In this document: piece after piece, positions 26,249 to 34,103 of the stretch
Layout of the letters: every line of letters begins with the position of its first letter
Position numbering within the stretch: the stretch's first letter is position 1
NCBI GenBank assembly: GCA_964342825.1
Contig: CAYFHO010000005.1
Location: 62,001-126,000 of the forward strand
Source of the DNA: AAA164-E04 sp964342825
GTDB taxonomy: Bacteria > Verrucomicrobiota > Verrucomicrobiia > Limisphaerales > AAA164-E04
Reading direction: 5' to 3'
Length of the DNA: 64,000 nt
Position numbers and translations under genes: made by a program
The notes under the pieces: model-generated
What the model was told of the DNA's origin: nothing
Databases searched by the model: none
Seen by the model: only the letters and a program-made list of their open reading frames with translations

Positions 26249-27427
26249 ATGAAACTGCAGCATGGGCTTCATCTTGCATATTGCACCAATATTCACCGGG
26301 GAGAATCCTGGGAACAGACTTTTCAAAACCTGAAACAACATACCATGGCGGTGCGCCGGAAGGTGGCTCCAGATGAACCATATGCGATTGGATTAAGATT
26401 GGGACATGAGGCAGCCAACGACCTGAGCCAGCCCAAAAACCTGAAAGCCTTCAAAGCCTGGTTGGAGGAAACCAATTGTTATGTATTCACGATCAACGGG
26501 TTTCCTTACGGAAAATTTCACGGTACACGAGTCAAGGAAGATGTCTATCGCCCGGATTGGACCACCCCGGAACGATTGACCTACACCAACCTACTTTTTG
26601 ATATATTGGTTGAACTTCTACCTGACAATGTAGAGGGAAGCGTGAGCACGGTGCCGGTTTCCTATAAGGAATTCATCACCCATGACAGACAGATTCAGGA
26701 AGCTCGCAAGAACATCTGGAAATGCATTGAGCATATCGAACACCTGAGCGCCCGGACTGGAAAGAAGCTTCACCTGGGTCTCGAACCTGAACCCTTGTGC
26801 TATCTGGAAACGACCGCTGAGGCTGTCAAATTTTTCGAGCAAATGCGTCAGGATCGTCGGGGGGATCTACGCATCAACGAACACCTGGGTGTCAACTATG
26901 ACTGTTGCCACCTTGCCATCGAATATGAAAACCCTCACGAAGCGTTGGGACGACTGGTCGGCCACAAAATCAAAATCAGTAAGATTCACTTGAGTTCGGC
27001 CTTGAAAGTTCACCCGACAATGGAGGTCAGGGACGCCTTGAAAGGTTTCTCGGATGAGGTGTATTTTCACCAAGTCATCGAAAAAAGAGTCGGAGGAGAA
27101 ATCATACGATACCGCGACCTGCCAGATGCATTAGCCGCCAACCCGAGCAATCAACCACATCTGCCGGAAGAATGGCGCATCCATTTTCATATTCCACTGC
27201 ACCACTTGCCAACCGGTCTTTTCGACAGTACGGTTGACCACCTGATCGGAACGCTAGATTTTCTGAAATCTCATCCAGGAATTTGTTCCCACCTTGAAAT
27301 GGAAACCTACACCTGGGAGGTGATGCCAGATTCCATGAAACAGCGCAGTGTGGTCGATCAACTGGTGAATGAATATCGTTGGACGCTCGAACAGATGTCC
27401 CGTCACGGGCTCCTGGATCCGAGGTAA
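26249..27427 (+). CDS. EboE-type TIM-barrel protein (metabolite traffic)
   Basis: A 392-residue xylose-isomerase-like TIM barrel. It shows the EboE pattern: LAYCTNIHRGESWEQTF at the N terminus, INGFPYGKFHGTRVKEDVY near residue 88, LGLEPEPLC near 175 with a metal-binding Glu, and NYDCCHLAIEYE near 213. HLEMETYTWEVMP near 350 is the C-terminal signature. It follows the TatD-like gene by 86 bases. Only EboB- and EboE-type genes are present; the UbiA-like EboC, dehydroquinate-synthase-like EboD and phosphatase-like EboF are not in the window. Confidence 0.83.
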   Translation: MKLQHGLHLAYCTNIHRGESWEQTFQNLKQHTMAVRRKVAPDEPYAIGLRLGHEAANDLSQPKNLKAFKAWLEETNCYVFTINGFPYGKFHGTRVKEDVYRPDWTTPERLTYTNLLFDILVELLPDNVEGSVSTVPVSYKEFITHDRQIQEARKNIWKCIEHIEHLSARTGKKLHLGLEPEPLCYLETTAEAVKFFEQMRQDRRGDLRINEHLGVNYDCCHLAIEYENPHEALGRLVGHKIKISKIHLSSALKVHPTMEVRDALKGFSDEVYFHQVIEKRVGGEIIRYRDLPDALAANPSNQPHLPEEWRIHFHIPLHHLPTGLFDSTVDHLIGTLDFLKSHPGICSHLEMETYTWEVMPDSMKQRSVVDQLVNEYRWTLEQMSRHGLLDPR

Positions 27428-27429
27428 AT

Positions 27430-28044
27430 TCAGACCAGGTCGACAAAGTTCTGCAGTAACTTCAATCCAAGGGCCTGGCTTTTTTCAGGGTGGAACTGGG
27501 TTGCGAAAACGCGATCTTTCCAAACAGCAGAGGCAAAGGTCGTTCCATACTGGGTTTCTCCGGCAATGATGGACGGATCCTCAGGTTTTGGATGGTAACT
27601 GTGCACAAAGTAAAAGTGGCTGTTGTCGGGAATTCCTTTGAATATAGGACAGTCTGGATGAGTGTACTGAACTTGATTCCAGCCTATTTGAGGGACCTTC
27701 AATCCCGGTTGATCTGGGAAACGCACCACCGAACCTTTGAATAAGCCAAAGCCAGGAGAGGTACTTTGAAATTCCTCGCTCCGTTCAAACAAGATTTGAT
27801 ACCCGACACATATCCCGAGAAACCAGGCTCCCTCATCTATTCGGCGACGTGTGGCATTCATCAGTGACTGATTTTTCAATGCAATGGAGCAATCGTCGAA
27901 TGCTCCCACACCGGGCAGTACGATCCCCGGGCAACCCTCCAATCCTTCCGGCTCGTCAACCAAACGAACCTCCACTCCAAGGTGGAGCAGAGCCTTGTGG
28001 ACACTTCTCAAATTGCCGGCACCATAATCGATCAATGCAATCAC
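27430..28044 (-). CDS. hisH: Imidazole glycerol phosphate synthase, glutaminase subunit
   Basis: Class I glutamine amidotransferase of 204 residues that feeds ammonia to HisF in histidine biosynthesis. The nucleophile is C79 in FLGICVGYQ; the His-Glu pair is in TQFHPEKS (H185, E187). The N terminus IALIDYGAGNLRSV is typical of HisH. Length is normal. It is a lone gene here: hisF and the other his genes are not in the window, and its 3' end lies 2 bases from the convergent EboE-type gene. Confidence 0.95.
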   Translation of the reverse strand: MIALIDYGAGNLRSVHKALLHLGVEVRLVDEPEGLEGCPGIVLPGVGAFDDCSIALKNQSLMNATRRRIDEGAWFLGICVGYQILFERSEEFQSTSPGFGLFKGSVVRFPDQPGLKVPQIGWNQVQYTHPDCPIFKGIPDNSHFYFVHSYHPKPEDPSIIAGETQYGTTFASAVWKDRVFATQFHPEKSQALGLKLLQNFVDLV

Positions 28045-28137
28045 AAGCGCAATGTAAGGTCGACATGTGTCATAAGAAAGATAAAACCTCCATTTACTAT
28101 TCGAAAAGGAAGGACTCTTGGATTGCCTGGGTTTGGG

Positions 28138-29589
28138 ATGAGATGCTATACCAACCCCATGTTTCCGACATCCACAAGTTTACGAGTTTGGCAGTGGTTT
28201 CTGGCCGGTGTATGGATCCTCACAGTCGGTATCCAGACTCCGCAAGCGGCGTCATCATCTCGCCCGGTTAAACCCAATTTCATCGTGATTTTTTGTGATG
28301 ACCTGGGCTATGGCGATATTGGCCCCTTCGGTTCCACATTAAATCGAACACCTCACCTCGATCGAATGGCAGAGGAAGGACTCAAGCTGAGCAGTTTTTA
28401 CGTGACGTGCAGCGTCTGCACTCCGTCAAGATCCAGTTTAATGACTGGATGTTACGCCCAACGGGTCGATATGCATGTCAATGACAGAGATCTGTGCGTA
28501 CTCTTTCCGGGCGATAAAAAGGGATTGAATCCATCTGAGATCACGATTGCCGAAGTTCTGAAGACTCAAGGCTATGCGACTGCCTGCATCGGCAAGTGGC
28601 ACATGGGAGATCAAGCCGAATTCCTTCCGACCCGACAGGGCTTTGATTCTTATTTCGGGATTCCCTACAGCAATGATATGGGAGAAAGGAAAGACGGTTC
28701 ACGCCCTCCCCTTCCCCTGATGCGGAACGAGCGCATCATCGAGGCGCCCGTTGAGCAATCCAAGTTAACCGAACGCTATACTCAGGAAGCCATCCGTTTC
28801 ATTCGGCAGAATCAAGATAAGCCTTTCTTTATTTACCTGCCTCACACATTCCCCCATGTCCCACTGTTTGCCGGTGATGCGTTTAAGGGCAAATCGAGAA
28901 ATGGAACCTATGGGGACGTGATTGAAGAACTGGATGCCTCGACGGGAGCGATTTTGAACACATTAAGAAACTTTGATCTCGATAGAAGAACGCTGGTTAT
29001 TTTCACCTCAGACAACGGAGCCACTGGAGGTAAAGGGCGGAGCAACGGTCCATTGAGAGGCACCAAAGGCACGACCTGGGAGGGTGGAATGCGTGAGCCT
29101 TGTGTGGTCTGGTGGCCAGGACAAATTCCGGCTGGAAGCAACTCGGATGCCTTGACAACCACCATAGATCTCCTTCCCACCTTCGCTCATCTTGCAGGAG
29201 CAGACTTGCCCACCGACCGAAAACTGGACGGCTTGAACATCTGGCCCATCCTTCGCGACCCCAGTCACTCTACTTCGCCACACGATTATTTTTATTATTA
29301 CCAAATGAACCAGCTGCAGGCGCTGCGAGATGACCGTTGGAAACTTCATTTACCAATGGTTCCCAAAGTCAAAAACTGGGGAAAACCAGAGCAGGAATCA
29401 CCATTGATGCTGTTTGATTTAAAAGCGGATATTGGAGAAACTGAAGACGTCGCTGTGAATCATCCAGAAACTGTGGAAAGAATGTTGCTGCAAGCACAAC
29501 ATATTCGACAGGAACTTGGAGACCTCAATGTCCCTGCCCAAGGTCGACGCCGTGCCGGATGGAATCAACATCCAAAACTCTTACGATGA
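28138..29589 (+). CDS. Secreted sulfatase (Cys-type, family S1)
   Basis: An exported sulfatase of ~483 residues. The start at 28138 or seven codons later leaves a good signal peptide (ending near PQAAS); the open frame further upstream is antisense to hisH. Metal-binding D54/D55 are in FCDDLGYGD, the formylglycine motif is CTPSRSSLMTG (C94), and GKWHMGD and FTSDNGATG follow. It closely resembles the sulfatase at 13574-14968, with shared segments such as FIYLPHTFPHVPL, so the two are probably paralogues with different sulfate substrates. Its stop codon abuts the first copy of a 24-bp direct repeat. Confidence 0.91.
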   Translation: MRCYTNPMFPTSTSLRVWQWFLAGVWILTVGIQTPQAASSSRPVKPNFIVIFCDDLGYGDIGPFGSTLNRTPHLDRMAEEGLKLSSFYVTCSVCTPSRSSLMTGCYAQRVDMHVNDRDLCVLFPGDKKGLNPSEITIAEVLKTQGYATACIGKWHMGDQAEFLPTRQGFDSYFGIPYSNDMGERKDGSRPPLPLMRNERIIEAPVEQSKLTERYTQEAIRFIRQNQDKPFFIYLPHTFPHVPLFAGDAFKGKSRNGTYGDVIEELDASTGAILNTLRNFDLDRRTLVIFTSDNGATGGKGRSNGPLRGTKGTTWEGGMREPCVVWWPGQIPAGSNSDALTTTIDLLPTFAHLAGADLPTDRKLDGLNIWPILRDPSHSTSPHDYFYYYQMNQLQALRDDRWKLHLPMVPKVKNWGKPEQESPLMLFDLKADIGETEDVAVNHPETVERMLLQAQHIRQELGDLNVPAQGRRRAGWNQHPKLLR

Positions 29590-29612
29590 CTCAGCGTTGA
29601 GGAGAACGCCAC
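29589..29612 (+). repeat. 24-bp direct repeat, left copy
   Basis: Identical over 24 bases to 30211-30234. The core GCGTTGAGGAGAACGC is itself a dyad: 5-base arms GCGTT/AACGC around a 6-base centre. The next six bases match the other copy at four positions. It begins at the last base of the sulfatase stop codon. Read on the minus strand it would encode SWRSPQR and a stop, the same C terminus as the DUF3616 gene. Confidence 0.9.
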
Positions 29613-29632
29613 GAATAGCCTAGGAGAGACCG

Positions 29633-30115
29633 ATGCTGAAGCTCTACAAACTCACTGACAATCCAAAATCGTATTGGGAAACGTGGGAGAATGGTGGCAT
29701 TCACACAATTCACTGGGGCGTGCTTGGCACCAGAGGCGAATCGAAAGAACTCAAGTCCACTCTTCTACGGAAGGCCTCATCGGTTATTAAAAAACTGATC
29801 GATGAGAAAACAGCGGAAGGATACGCTCCCGTCGAGTTCGATGACCACCAAATATTACTAATAGAATTTACAGTCAATGGGATGGGATGTGACGAAGATG
29901 TCGAGAAGCGATATCGCCTACAGGATCGTATGGACGAAACTCTTGGCTGGACAGGGCTTGGCAATTGTGACGGTGGCAGTATGGGGAGCGGCAAGATGGA
30001 AGTGTGCTGCTTGGTTGTGGATTTTGATATTGCCAAACGGGTGATCGAAGAAGATTTGAAGGGAACCGAGTTTGACAATTTCACACGCATTTACGACGAA
30101 AATGTGGAAAGCTAA
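29633..30115 (+). CDS. WGR-domain protein on a repeat-bounded segment
   Basis: A 160-residue protein. Residues ~1-55 match a WGR domain (LYKLTDNPKSYWETWENG, then HTIHWGVLGTRGESKEL, ending in a basic helix with VIKKLIDEKTAEGY), a nucleic-acid-associated module known from PARPs and MolR-like proteins. The C-terminal half (residues ~75-155: LLIEFTVNGMGCDEDVEKRY, then DETLGWTGLGNCDGGS) is a second small domain I do not recognise, with a Gly-rich turn. The ATG has a clear ribosome-binding site (AGGAGA, 29622-29627). The gene is alone on a ~0.6 kb unit between two exact 24-bp repeats. Confidence 0.78.
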   Translation: MLKLYKLTDNPKSYWETWENGGIHTIHWGVLGTRGESKELKSTLLRKASSVIKKLIDEKTAEGYAPVEFDDHQILLIEFTVNGMGCDEDVEKRYRLQDRMDETLGWTGLGNCDGGSMGSGKMEVCCLVVDFDIAKRVIEEDLKGTEFDNFTRIYDENVES

Positions 30116-30208
30116 CGATGCCTACTACGCAACCGTTCACCGTATTAAAGTCAAGTGCCACTCAGTGTAATTTCTGAGTTTTCATCATTTCAGGGTTGGC
30201 ATATCGTT
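30114..30208 (+). other. Imperfect palindromic element after the WGR gene
   Basis: Outer arms AACGATGCC (30114-30122, starting inside the WGR stop codon) and GGCATATCGTT (30198-30208) are complementary except for a two-base bulge. Inside lie CAACC/GGGTTG and a perfect 6-base hairpin ACTCAG/CTGAGT (30160-30165, 30174-30179) followed by TTTT, which might serve as a weak terminator. The right arm ends two bases before the right direct repeat. The layout, gene end to repeat, is reminiscent of an integron attC site, but the core sequences do not fit the attC consensus exactly. Confidence 0.5.
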
Positions 30209-30210
30209 CA

Positions 30211-30234
30211 ACTCAGCGTTGAGGAGAACGCCAC
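30211..30234 (+). repeat. 24-bp direct repeat, right copy
   Basis: Exact copy of 29589-29612, 622 bases away. It contains the last seven codons and stop of the DUF3616 gene (minus strand, WRSPQR and TGA). The internal dyad GCGTT-6-AACGC resembles core sites of tyrosine recombinases, which often target gene 3' ends and restore them. Confidence 0.9.
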
Positions 30235-31331
30235 TGATAGGTGATCGTTCGAAAACGTTTCTCAGATTCATTTTTCAGATCCTTGCAATCTTTACCGGAC
30301 AAACGACGCCCCCCGTCATCACTCAGAATCAACAATTCCTGCAAACCTGTGTTTGGAAACAAAATCACCGACTCGGGATCGATGGAACGAAGTTCAGGTG
30401 TATGAAGCAAGGTGGCTTCCTCCGATTTCCCATCCCACAAGAACAAGGCGGGCCCCAGTCCGTCGAGGTCTGAATCGGTTACCAACACAATTTGACCTTC
30501 AAAATAATCCGCCCCGCGAATCGTGCGGCCCTGGAGATCCAGCAACAGGTGTTTTCCAAAACGGGCTCTGGCACCAACCATCACATCCTCCGGATTAATG
30601 ATCGGAATTAACAAAGCCCTGTTTCTGATACGAGGTCCTCGAAAACAAAGCCAAAGCACTCCGTCTTCACCAGCACAAAGTCCTTCGATATTGAAACCCT
30701 CTGGATCATCACCAGATTCCTTGGCACTCTTTTTGAGGTCAAGGTCTTCAAAAGCGTCCTGATCCTCAAGGTCATCCATTAAATCCTCATAGACATCACC
30801 CACAGGTTTAAGATCAAAACCCCCTTCTCCGGATAGAATTCGAAGAGCCAACAATTTCCTGCGCTCCTTTTGCTTGTTGCCTTCACGATCGCGAGAGTGA
30901 GATCCTAGCACAAACAGATAATTCCCCATTCGAGCGAGTCCTTCCAAATCAGCCTCTTCCCTTTTTTTCAACTCAAGGGCTTTGCGTAAATTGATAGACT
31001 GAACCGGCGCGCCTGGTTCATTGCGCTGGTATATGAGTAACAGGCTGGTCTCATCATTCACGACGGCAAAATGTTTTGCATCCAGAGCAATACCACCAGA
31101 GCCATCGCACGAGCCGCTATAGTAGGAAGCATACATCATGGTATAATCTGAATGAATCTGTGAAGTATCTGGGATTGATGAGACGTTTCCGTCTGAAGGA
31201 TCGGATGATAAAAGCGAAGATTGATTTTCAGAGGATTGAGAATTCGAATCGCCACATCCAGGTAAAAGCAGTAGCCATCCAAGGACAAACAAATGAAAGG
31301 CTGAAAATTGATGAAAACTACTCAGTTTCAT
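30213..31331 (-). CDS. DUF3616 family lipoprotein
   Basis: A 372-residue probable lipoprotein (signal ending LLPGC, then a Ser-rich linker). The body follows the DUF3616 beta-propeller pattern: YSGSCDGSGGIALDAKHFAV, EADLEGLARMGNYLFVLGSH, FNIEGLCAGEDGVLWLCFRG, and RALLIPIINPEDV. Such proteins are of unknown function. It is the last of four genes on the minus strand; its start overlaps the end of the amylase gene by 4 bases (coupled translation). Its last codons form the right copy of the 24-bp repeat. Confidence 0.85.
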   Translation of the reverse strand: MKLSSFHQFSAFHLFVLGWLLLLPGCGDSNSQSSENQSSLLSSDPSDGNVSSIPDTSQIHSDYTMMYASYYSGSCDGSGGIALDAKHFAVVNDETSLLLIYQRNEPGAPVQSINLRKALELKKREEADLEGLARMGNYLFVLGSHSRDREGNKQKERRKLLALRILSGEGGFDLKPVGDVYEDLMDDLEDQDAFEDLDLKKSAKESGDDPEGFNIEGLCAGEDGVLWLCFRGPRIRNRALLIPIINPEDVMVGARARFGKHLLLDLQGRTIRGADYFEGQIVLVTDSDLDGLGPALFLWDGKSEEATLLHTPELRSIDPESVILFPNTGLQELLILSDDGGRRLSGKDCKDLKNESEKRFRTITYQWRSPQR

Positions 31332-33160
31332 TTCCCCCCCCTCCTGGTTTTAAAGATCACAAAGGATTTGGCAGGCAAGAACACCTTGTGATTCTGGAGC
31401 TTCTCACCGAGCAAATGTTGCCACTCAGGTTCTTCTCCCGATAGGCCCACATCTTCCAATATGATCTCCTGCCCTTTGGTGTCTGCATTGAAAATGCCCA
31501 CGACGGTATCGTTAGGATCTTTTCGCATGCAAGCCAGCCAGTGCGCTCCTTCTCGAGCTGTCAGGAATTCAAAGTCACCAAAATTTAAACATGATTCATG
31601 ACGCCTTAGGTGAATGGCTTGTTGATAAAATCGATGCAGATCGCGGTTAAAAAGGACCTTGTCAACGGGGCGGGTTTTTCCCAGCGGATGAGATTTCTCC
31701 TCCTCATGAATGATTCCCGGCCAAACCATGGGTTTACGACAATCTGGATCGTCAGCCCCCCACATTCCGGCTTCATCACCGTAGTATACAAAGGGAGCAC
31801 CAGGAGCCATCATCTGAAAAGCAACCATCATGCGTTGCACCTGCTGCTCTTTCTCATTCGGAGCACGCACCTTGTAATCTGGATGATGCTGGAGATTGGC
31901 ATCATGGTCCTGCCGGGCGTCCGGATTGACAATGGCTGAACCAATGCGACTTGTATCGTGACTCCCCATCAGATTCTGAAGACTCAACATCGTCGAGTAA
32001 CCATAATCTGCCTTGATTTGGTTCCATTCCATGACAAATCGATGAGCATCCAAAGGTGAGGTCTTTTGATTCATGAACCGGTAGACCAGATCTCCGAAGC
32101 GATAGTTCATCACCGAATCAAAGGCTTTTCCATCCAACCAGGGAGCTGCATTTGCATATCCATGGTTTTGATAATCCTCCCACCAGATCTCACCGGTGAT
32201 AAAAGCGTCTGGTCGAATCTCTTTCACCCACGAACGAAAGGTCTGCCAGAACGGCAGAGGAACTTCCGCAGCCACATCCAACCTCCAACCATCCACCCCA
32301 TCGCTTGGATCTCCATCTTGATTCGGATCCATCCAACGCTGAACAACTGCTTTGATATGGTTTCGGACCTGCTCAAGGGGCCCGTTCTCATCTTTCCTCA
32401 ATTCAGGCAAATCCTGCACCCCTGCCCAACCGTGGTATTCCAATTCATTTTGAGGGGTTCCTGGATCATCCCACTGATCAATATGAAACCAGGATGCAAA
32501 AGGACCATTGGGTCCATCCTTGATGGCGCGTTGAAAGGCCCAAAAAGGAATGCCTACATGATTGAACACTCCATCGATGATGATTCGCATGTCCCTTCGA
32601 TGAACTTCCTCAATCAATTTCAAAAACAATCGATCCGCAGCTGACCACTCCCAAGTCTGAGCGTCGTTGTGATCCTCCTGCTCGAATAATGCTTTATCAC
32701 CGTTGGGATCCGGTCCAAAATGACGGTCGACATGATGGTAGTAAGTCGCTCCGTATTTATGAAGGGAAGCTGAATCGAAAACCGGATTCAGGTAAAGTGC
32801 ATTCACACCCAAAGCTTGAAGATAATCCAGTTTGTTGATAATACCCTTCAGGTCACCACCAAACCTTCTCAGTTGGGCACAATAATAGAAATCCTTACCC
32901 GTGTTTTTTTCCCAGGATGACATTTCATACCAATCCTGTGTCCAGGACGACACCACCCAATCCTCGGGGATTTTGTAAGGCCATGTGCCCTGAAGGCTAT
33001 CTTTGGTGGGATCGTTGGAGACATCTCCATTGGCAAATCTTTCAGGAAAAATCTGATACCACACCGCGCTACGGCTCCAATGTGGTGCCCCCGAATCAGC
33101 CAAACATTCCATGACAACCAGAATGGCCAGAATGATAAGGCACCGTTTCATGAAAACCAT
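31328..33160 (-). CDS. Secreted GH13 alpha-amylase / cyclomaltodextrinase-like enzyme
   Basis: An exported glycoside hydrolase family 13 enzyme of 610 residues acting on alpha-1,4-glucans. A signal peptide ends near residue 21. The four GH13 regions are present: IIIDGVFNHVG (~193-203), DGWRLDVAAEV with nucleophile D295, ITGEIWWED with acid/base E324, and NLMGSHDTSR with D402. The N terminus SAVWYQIFPERFANGD is typical of the neopullulanase/cyclomaltodextrinase group. It lies 10 bases after the esterase gene and overlaps the DUF3616 gene, within a compact operon. Confidence 0.93.
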   Translation of the reverse strand: MVFMKRCLIILAILVVMECLADSGAPHWSRSAVWYQIFPERFANGDVSNDPTKDSLQGTWPYKIPEDWVVSSWTQDWYEMSSWEKNTGKDFYYCAQLRRFGGDLKGIINKLDYLQALGVNALYLNPVFDSASLHKYGATYYHHVDRHFGPDPNGDKALFEQEDHNDAQTWEWSAADRLFLKLIEEVHRRDMRIIIDGVFNHVGIPFWAFQRAIKDGPNGPFASWFHIDQWDDPGTPQNELEYHGWAGVQDLPELRKDENGPLEQVRNHIKAVVQRWMDPNQDGDPSDGVDGWRLDVAAEVPLPFWQTFRSWVKEIRPDAFITGEIWWEDYQNHGYANAAPWLDGKAFDSVMNYRFGDLVYRFMNQKTSPLDAHRFVMEWNQIKADYGYSTMLSLQNLMGSHDTSRIGSAIVNPDARQDHDANLQHHPDYKVRAPNEKEQQVQRMMVAFQMMAPGAPFVYYGDEAGMWGADDPDCRKPMVWPGIIHEEEKSHPLGKTRPVDKVLFNRDLHRFYQQAIHLRRHESCLNFGDFEFLTAREGAHWLACMRKDPNDTVVGIFNADTKGQEIILEDVGLSGEEPEWQHLLGEKLQNHKVFLPAKSFVIFKTRRGGK

Positions 33161-33170
33161 TTCCGAATGA

Positions 33171-34100
33171 TCAGGGACGAGATGGAAGATGTTTCGCGAG
33201 AAATGATTGAACCCATTGCATTATGGTCTCATCGTAGAATGCGGAACCTCCATGGGCGGCACCATGGATCACTTCCATTTCAACAGTTGCTCCTGCCTTT
33301 TTGTAGGCACCGACCAGTTCATGTGATTGGTTAATGGGCATCTGGGGGTCCTGATCACCATGAATCAAAAGCAGAGGCGGGTCCGTTGATTCCACATGAA
33401 AAACCGGGCTGGCCAGTTGGGCAATCTGGATCGCATCCTCAGGCTGCGATCCCAGCAGCAATTGAAGAGCGGGAATCCTGACGCCCAGGCCATGAGGGGT
33501 GGATTGCGATAGAATGGTAGTCAAGTTGGATGCCCCATAAAAAGAGACGATGCCCTGCACATCTGAAGAAGCACTCAAATGGTCTCCAATGCTGCCTTCC
33601 AGTTGCCGATGTCCATTTGTCACCCCCACCAATGCAGCGAGATGACCTCCGGCGGAGGCACCCGCGATTACAATCCTTTCGGCATTTACGCGCAAGGATT
33701 TGCTGCTGGCCCTTAGAAACCTGATAGCTGCTTTGATGTCATGCACATTGGCCGGGAAACGTGCTTCAGGTGTTAGCCGATATTCGACACTGGCCACACT
33801 AAATCCATGCTGAACCAAAGTTTTTAATGGCATACTTGATTTGTTACCGGCTCTCCAGGCACCGCCATGAATCCAAACAATGAATGGCTTATCATGAGGA
33901 TCACCAGATCGATACAAATCCAGTTTCAATGCACGATCCCCGACCTTGGCATAGGTAATATCTTTTTCAATCATGGGTGAACTATGGGAGTTTTGGGCTT
34001 GAAGCGATACGCACCATGACAGGATGAGCAACCAACAAACAAGGATGCGTCCAAACATCATCCATACGACATGTGATCCGAAACTCATGCCTACATTCAA
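33171..34100 (-). CDS. Secreted alpha/beta hydrolase (BD-FAE-like esterase)
   Basis: A 309-residue exported esterase or deacetylase. The N-terminal hydrophobic segment ends near SLQAQ (residue ~36). The oxyanion motif is VWIHGGAW (~75-82), the nucleophile S149 is in IAGASAGG, the acid is the Asp in HGDQDPQMP and the base the His in HGAAHGG. This set fits the bacterial feruloyl/acetyl-xylan esterase-like group. It lies 3 bases after the kinase gene and 10 before the amylase gene, so it may remove acyl groups from the same glycans. Confidence 0.88.
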   Translation of the reverse strand: MNVGMSFGSHVVWMMFGRILVCWLLILSWCVSLQAQNSHSSPMIEKDITYAKVGDRALKLDLYRSGDPHDKPFIVWIHGGAWRAGNKSSMPLKTLVQHGFSVASVEYRLTPEARFPANVHDIKAAIRFLRASSKSLRVNAERIVIAGASAGGHLAALVGVTNGHRQLEGSIGDHLSASSDVQGIVSFYGASNLTTILSQSTPHGLGVRIPALQLLLGSQPEDAIQIAQLASPVFHVESTDPPLLLIHGDQDPQMPINQSHELVGAYKKAGATVEMEVIHGAAHGGSAFYDETIMQWVQSFLAKHLPSRP

Positions 34101-34103
34101 CCG

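Noticed and set aside
27982..28137. Longer N terminus for the second sulfatase
   Set aside because: The extra 52 codons run antisense through the start of hisH and would place ~50 residues before the signal peptide.
29589..30234. Calling the WGR unit a true integron gene cassette
   Set aside because: Both attC-like core boxes miss the consensus, no integrase gene or attI is in the window, and the 24-base identity extends well beyond what cassette insertion would leave.
32066..32644. A 192-codon plus-strand frame inside the GH13 gene
   Set aside because: Antisense to the catalytic core of the amylase and without any motif.
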